Part shown: piece by piece, positions 6,098-6,187 of the stretch
Layout: each line of letters begins with the position of its first letter
Position numbering within the stretch: position 1 is the stretch's first letter
Source of the DNA: an uncultured Rhodospirillales bacterium
GTDB lineage: Bacteria > Pseudomonadota > Alphaproteobacteria > Acetobacterales > Acetobacteraceae
Assembly: GCA_903928045.1 (NCBI GenBank)
Contig: CAIYPH010000807.1
Coordinates: 1 to 6,187 of the forward strand
DNA: 6,187 nucleotides
Reading direction: 5' to 3'
Notes under the pieces: model-generated
Databases searched by the model: none
What the model saw: only the letters and a program-made list of their open reading frames with translations
What the model was told of the DNA's origin: nothing
Position numbers and translations under genes: made by a program

Positions 6098-6154
6098 GCG
6101 TCATCTGTTGAGATCTGCGATTCTACTCCCCGGCGTCAGGGGAACATCTCAGGT

Positions 6155-6187
6155 ATGGACAAAGTGGCGTTTGGGCGGTGGCTTGCC
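6155..6187 (+). CDS. Possible start of a gene running off the right edge
   Basis: An ATG opens 11 codons to the end of the window (MDKVAFGRWLA). AGGGG at 6138-6142 lies 12 bases upstream, which is long for a ribosome binding site, and AGG at 6151-6153 lies almost next to the ATG. The leader holds two nested inverted repeats: TGAGAT/ATCTCA (6109-6114 and 6146-6151) and CCCC/GGGG (6128-6131 and 6139-6142). The fragment is too short to assign a family; a transposase is one possibility because the neighbouring repeat is cut off just before it. Weak call. Confidence 0.25.
   Translation, partial: MDKVAFGRWLA

Overview
The window is GC-rich, with strong C/G preference at third codon positions, and its protein families are typical of Alphaproteobacteria. 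A repeat with the same architecture as those here (GGAAGC ends, T-run/A-run hairpins, a core holding TGCCGTTGGC) is something I recall from Acetobacteraceae genomes, so that family is my tentative placement. This rests on memory; I ran no search.

Layout. On the minus strand, reading right to left, lies a tight operon: a D-2-hydroxyacid dehydrogenase (1719-2750), a periplasmic PotD-like solute-binding protein (647-1705), and a PotB-like ABC permease that runs off the left edge (1-632). The gaps are about 13-14 bases. The second permease and the ATPase of the importer are not in the window and probably lie to the left. A 154-bp divergent region (2751-2904) carries plausible promoters for both directions. 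On the plus strand follow an OPT/YSL-family transporter (2905-4509) and a 12-helix MFS transporter (4781-5968). The last bases (6155-6187) may open another gene.

The most unusual content is a family of composite palindromic repeats. A complete 156-bp copy (4531-4686) sits between the OPT and MFS genes. A second copy in opposite orientation (5967-6097) overlaps the MFS stop codon and has lost its right-hand hairpin. A single half-arm (619-646) sits exactly at the boundary between the solute-binding protein and the permease. Each full end has GGAAGC at the tip, then a hairpin with T-run and A-run arms, then an A-run plus CTTT; two such ends face each other around a roughly 60-bp core. Hand alignment of the two long copies is gapless, with about 105 of 131 positions identical. 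Ends of different sequence keep perfect stems by paired changes. The complete copy has no stop triplet in any of the three plus-strand frames. The half-arm appears to supply both the Shine-Dalgarno sequence and the TTG start codon of the permease.

Functionally the window is transport-dominated: an ABC importer with a metabolic dehydrogenase on one strand, and two secondary transporters on the other. The substrates cannot be read from the sequence. The two plus-strand genes share orientation and codon style but are separated by the repeat and may have separate transcription starts.
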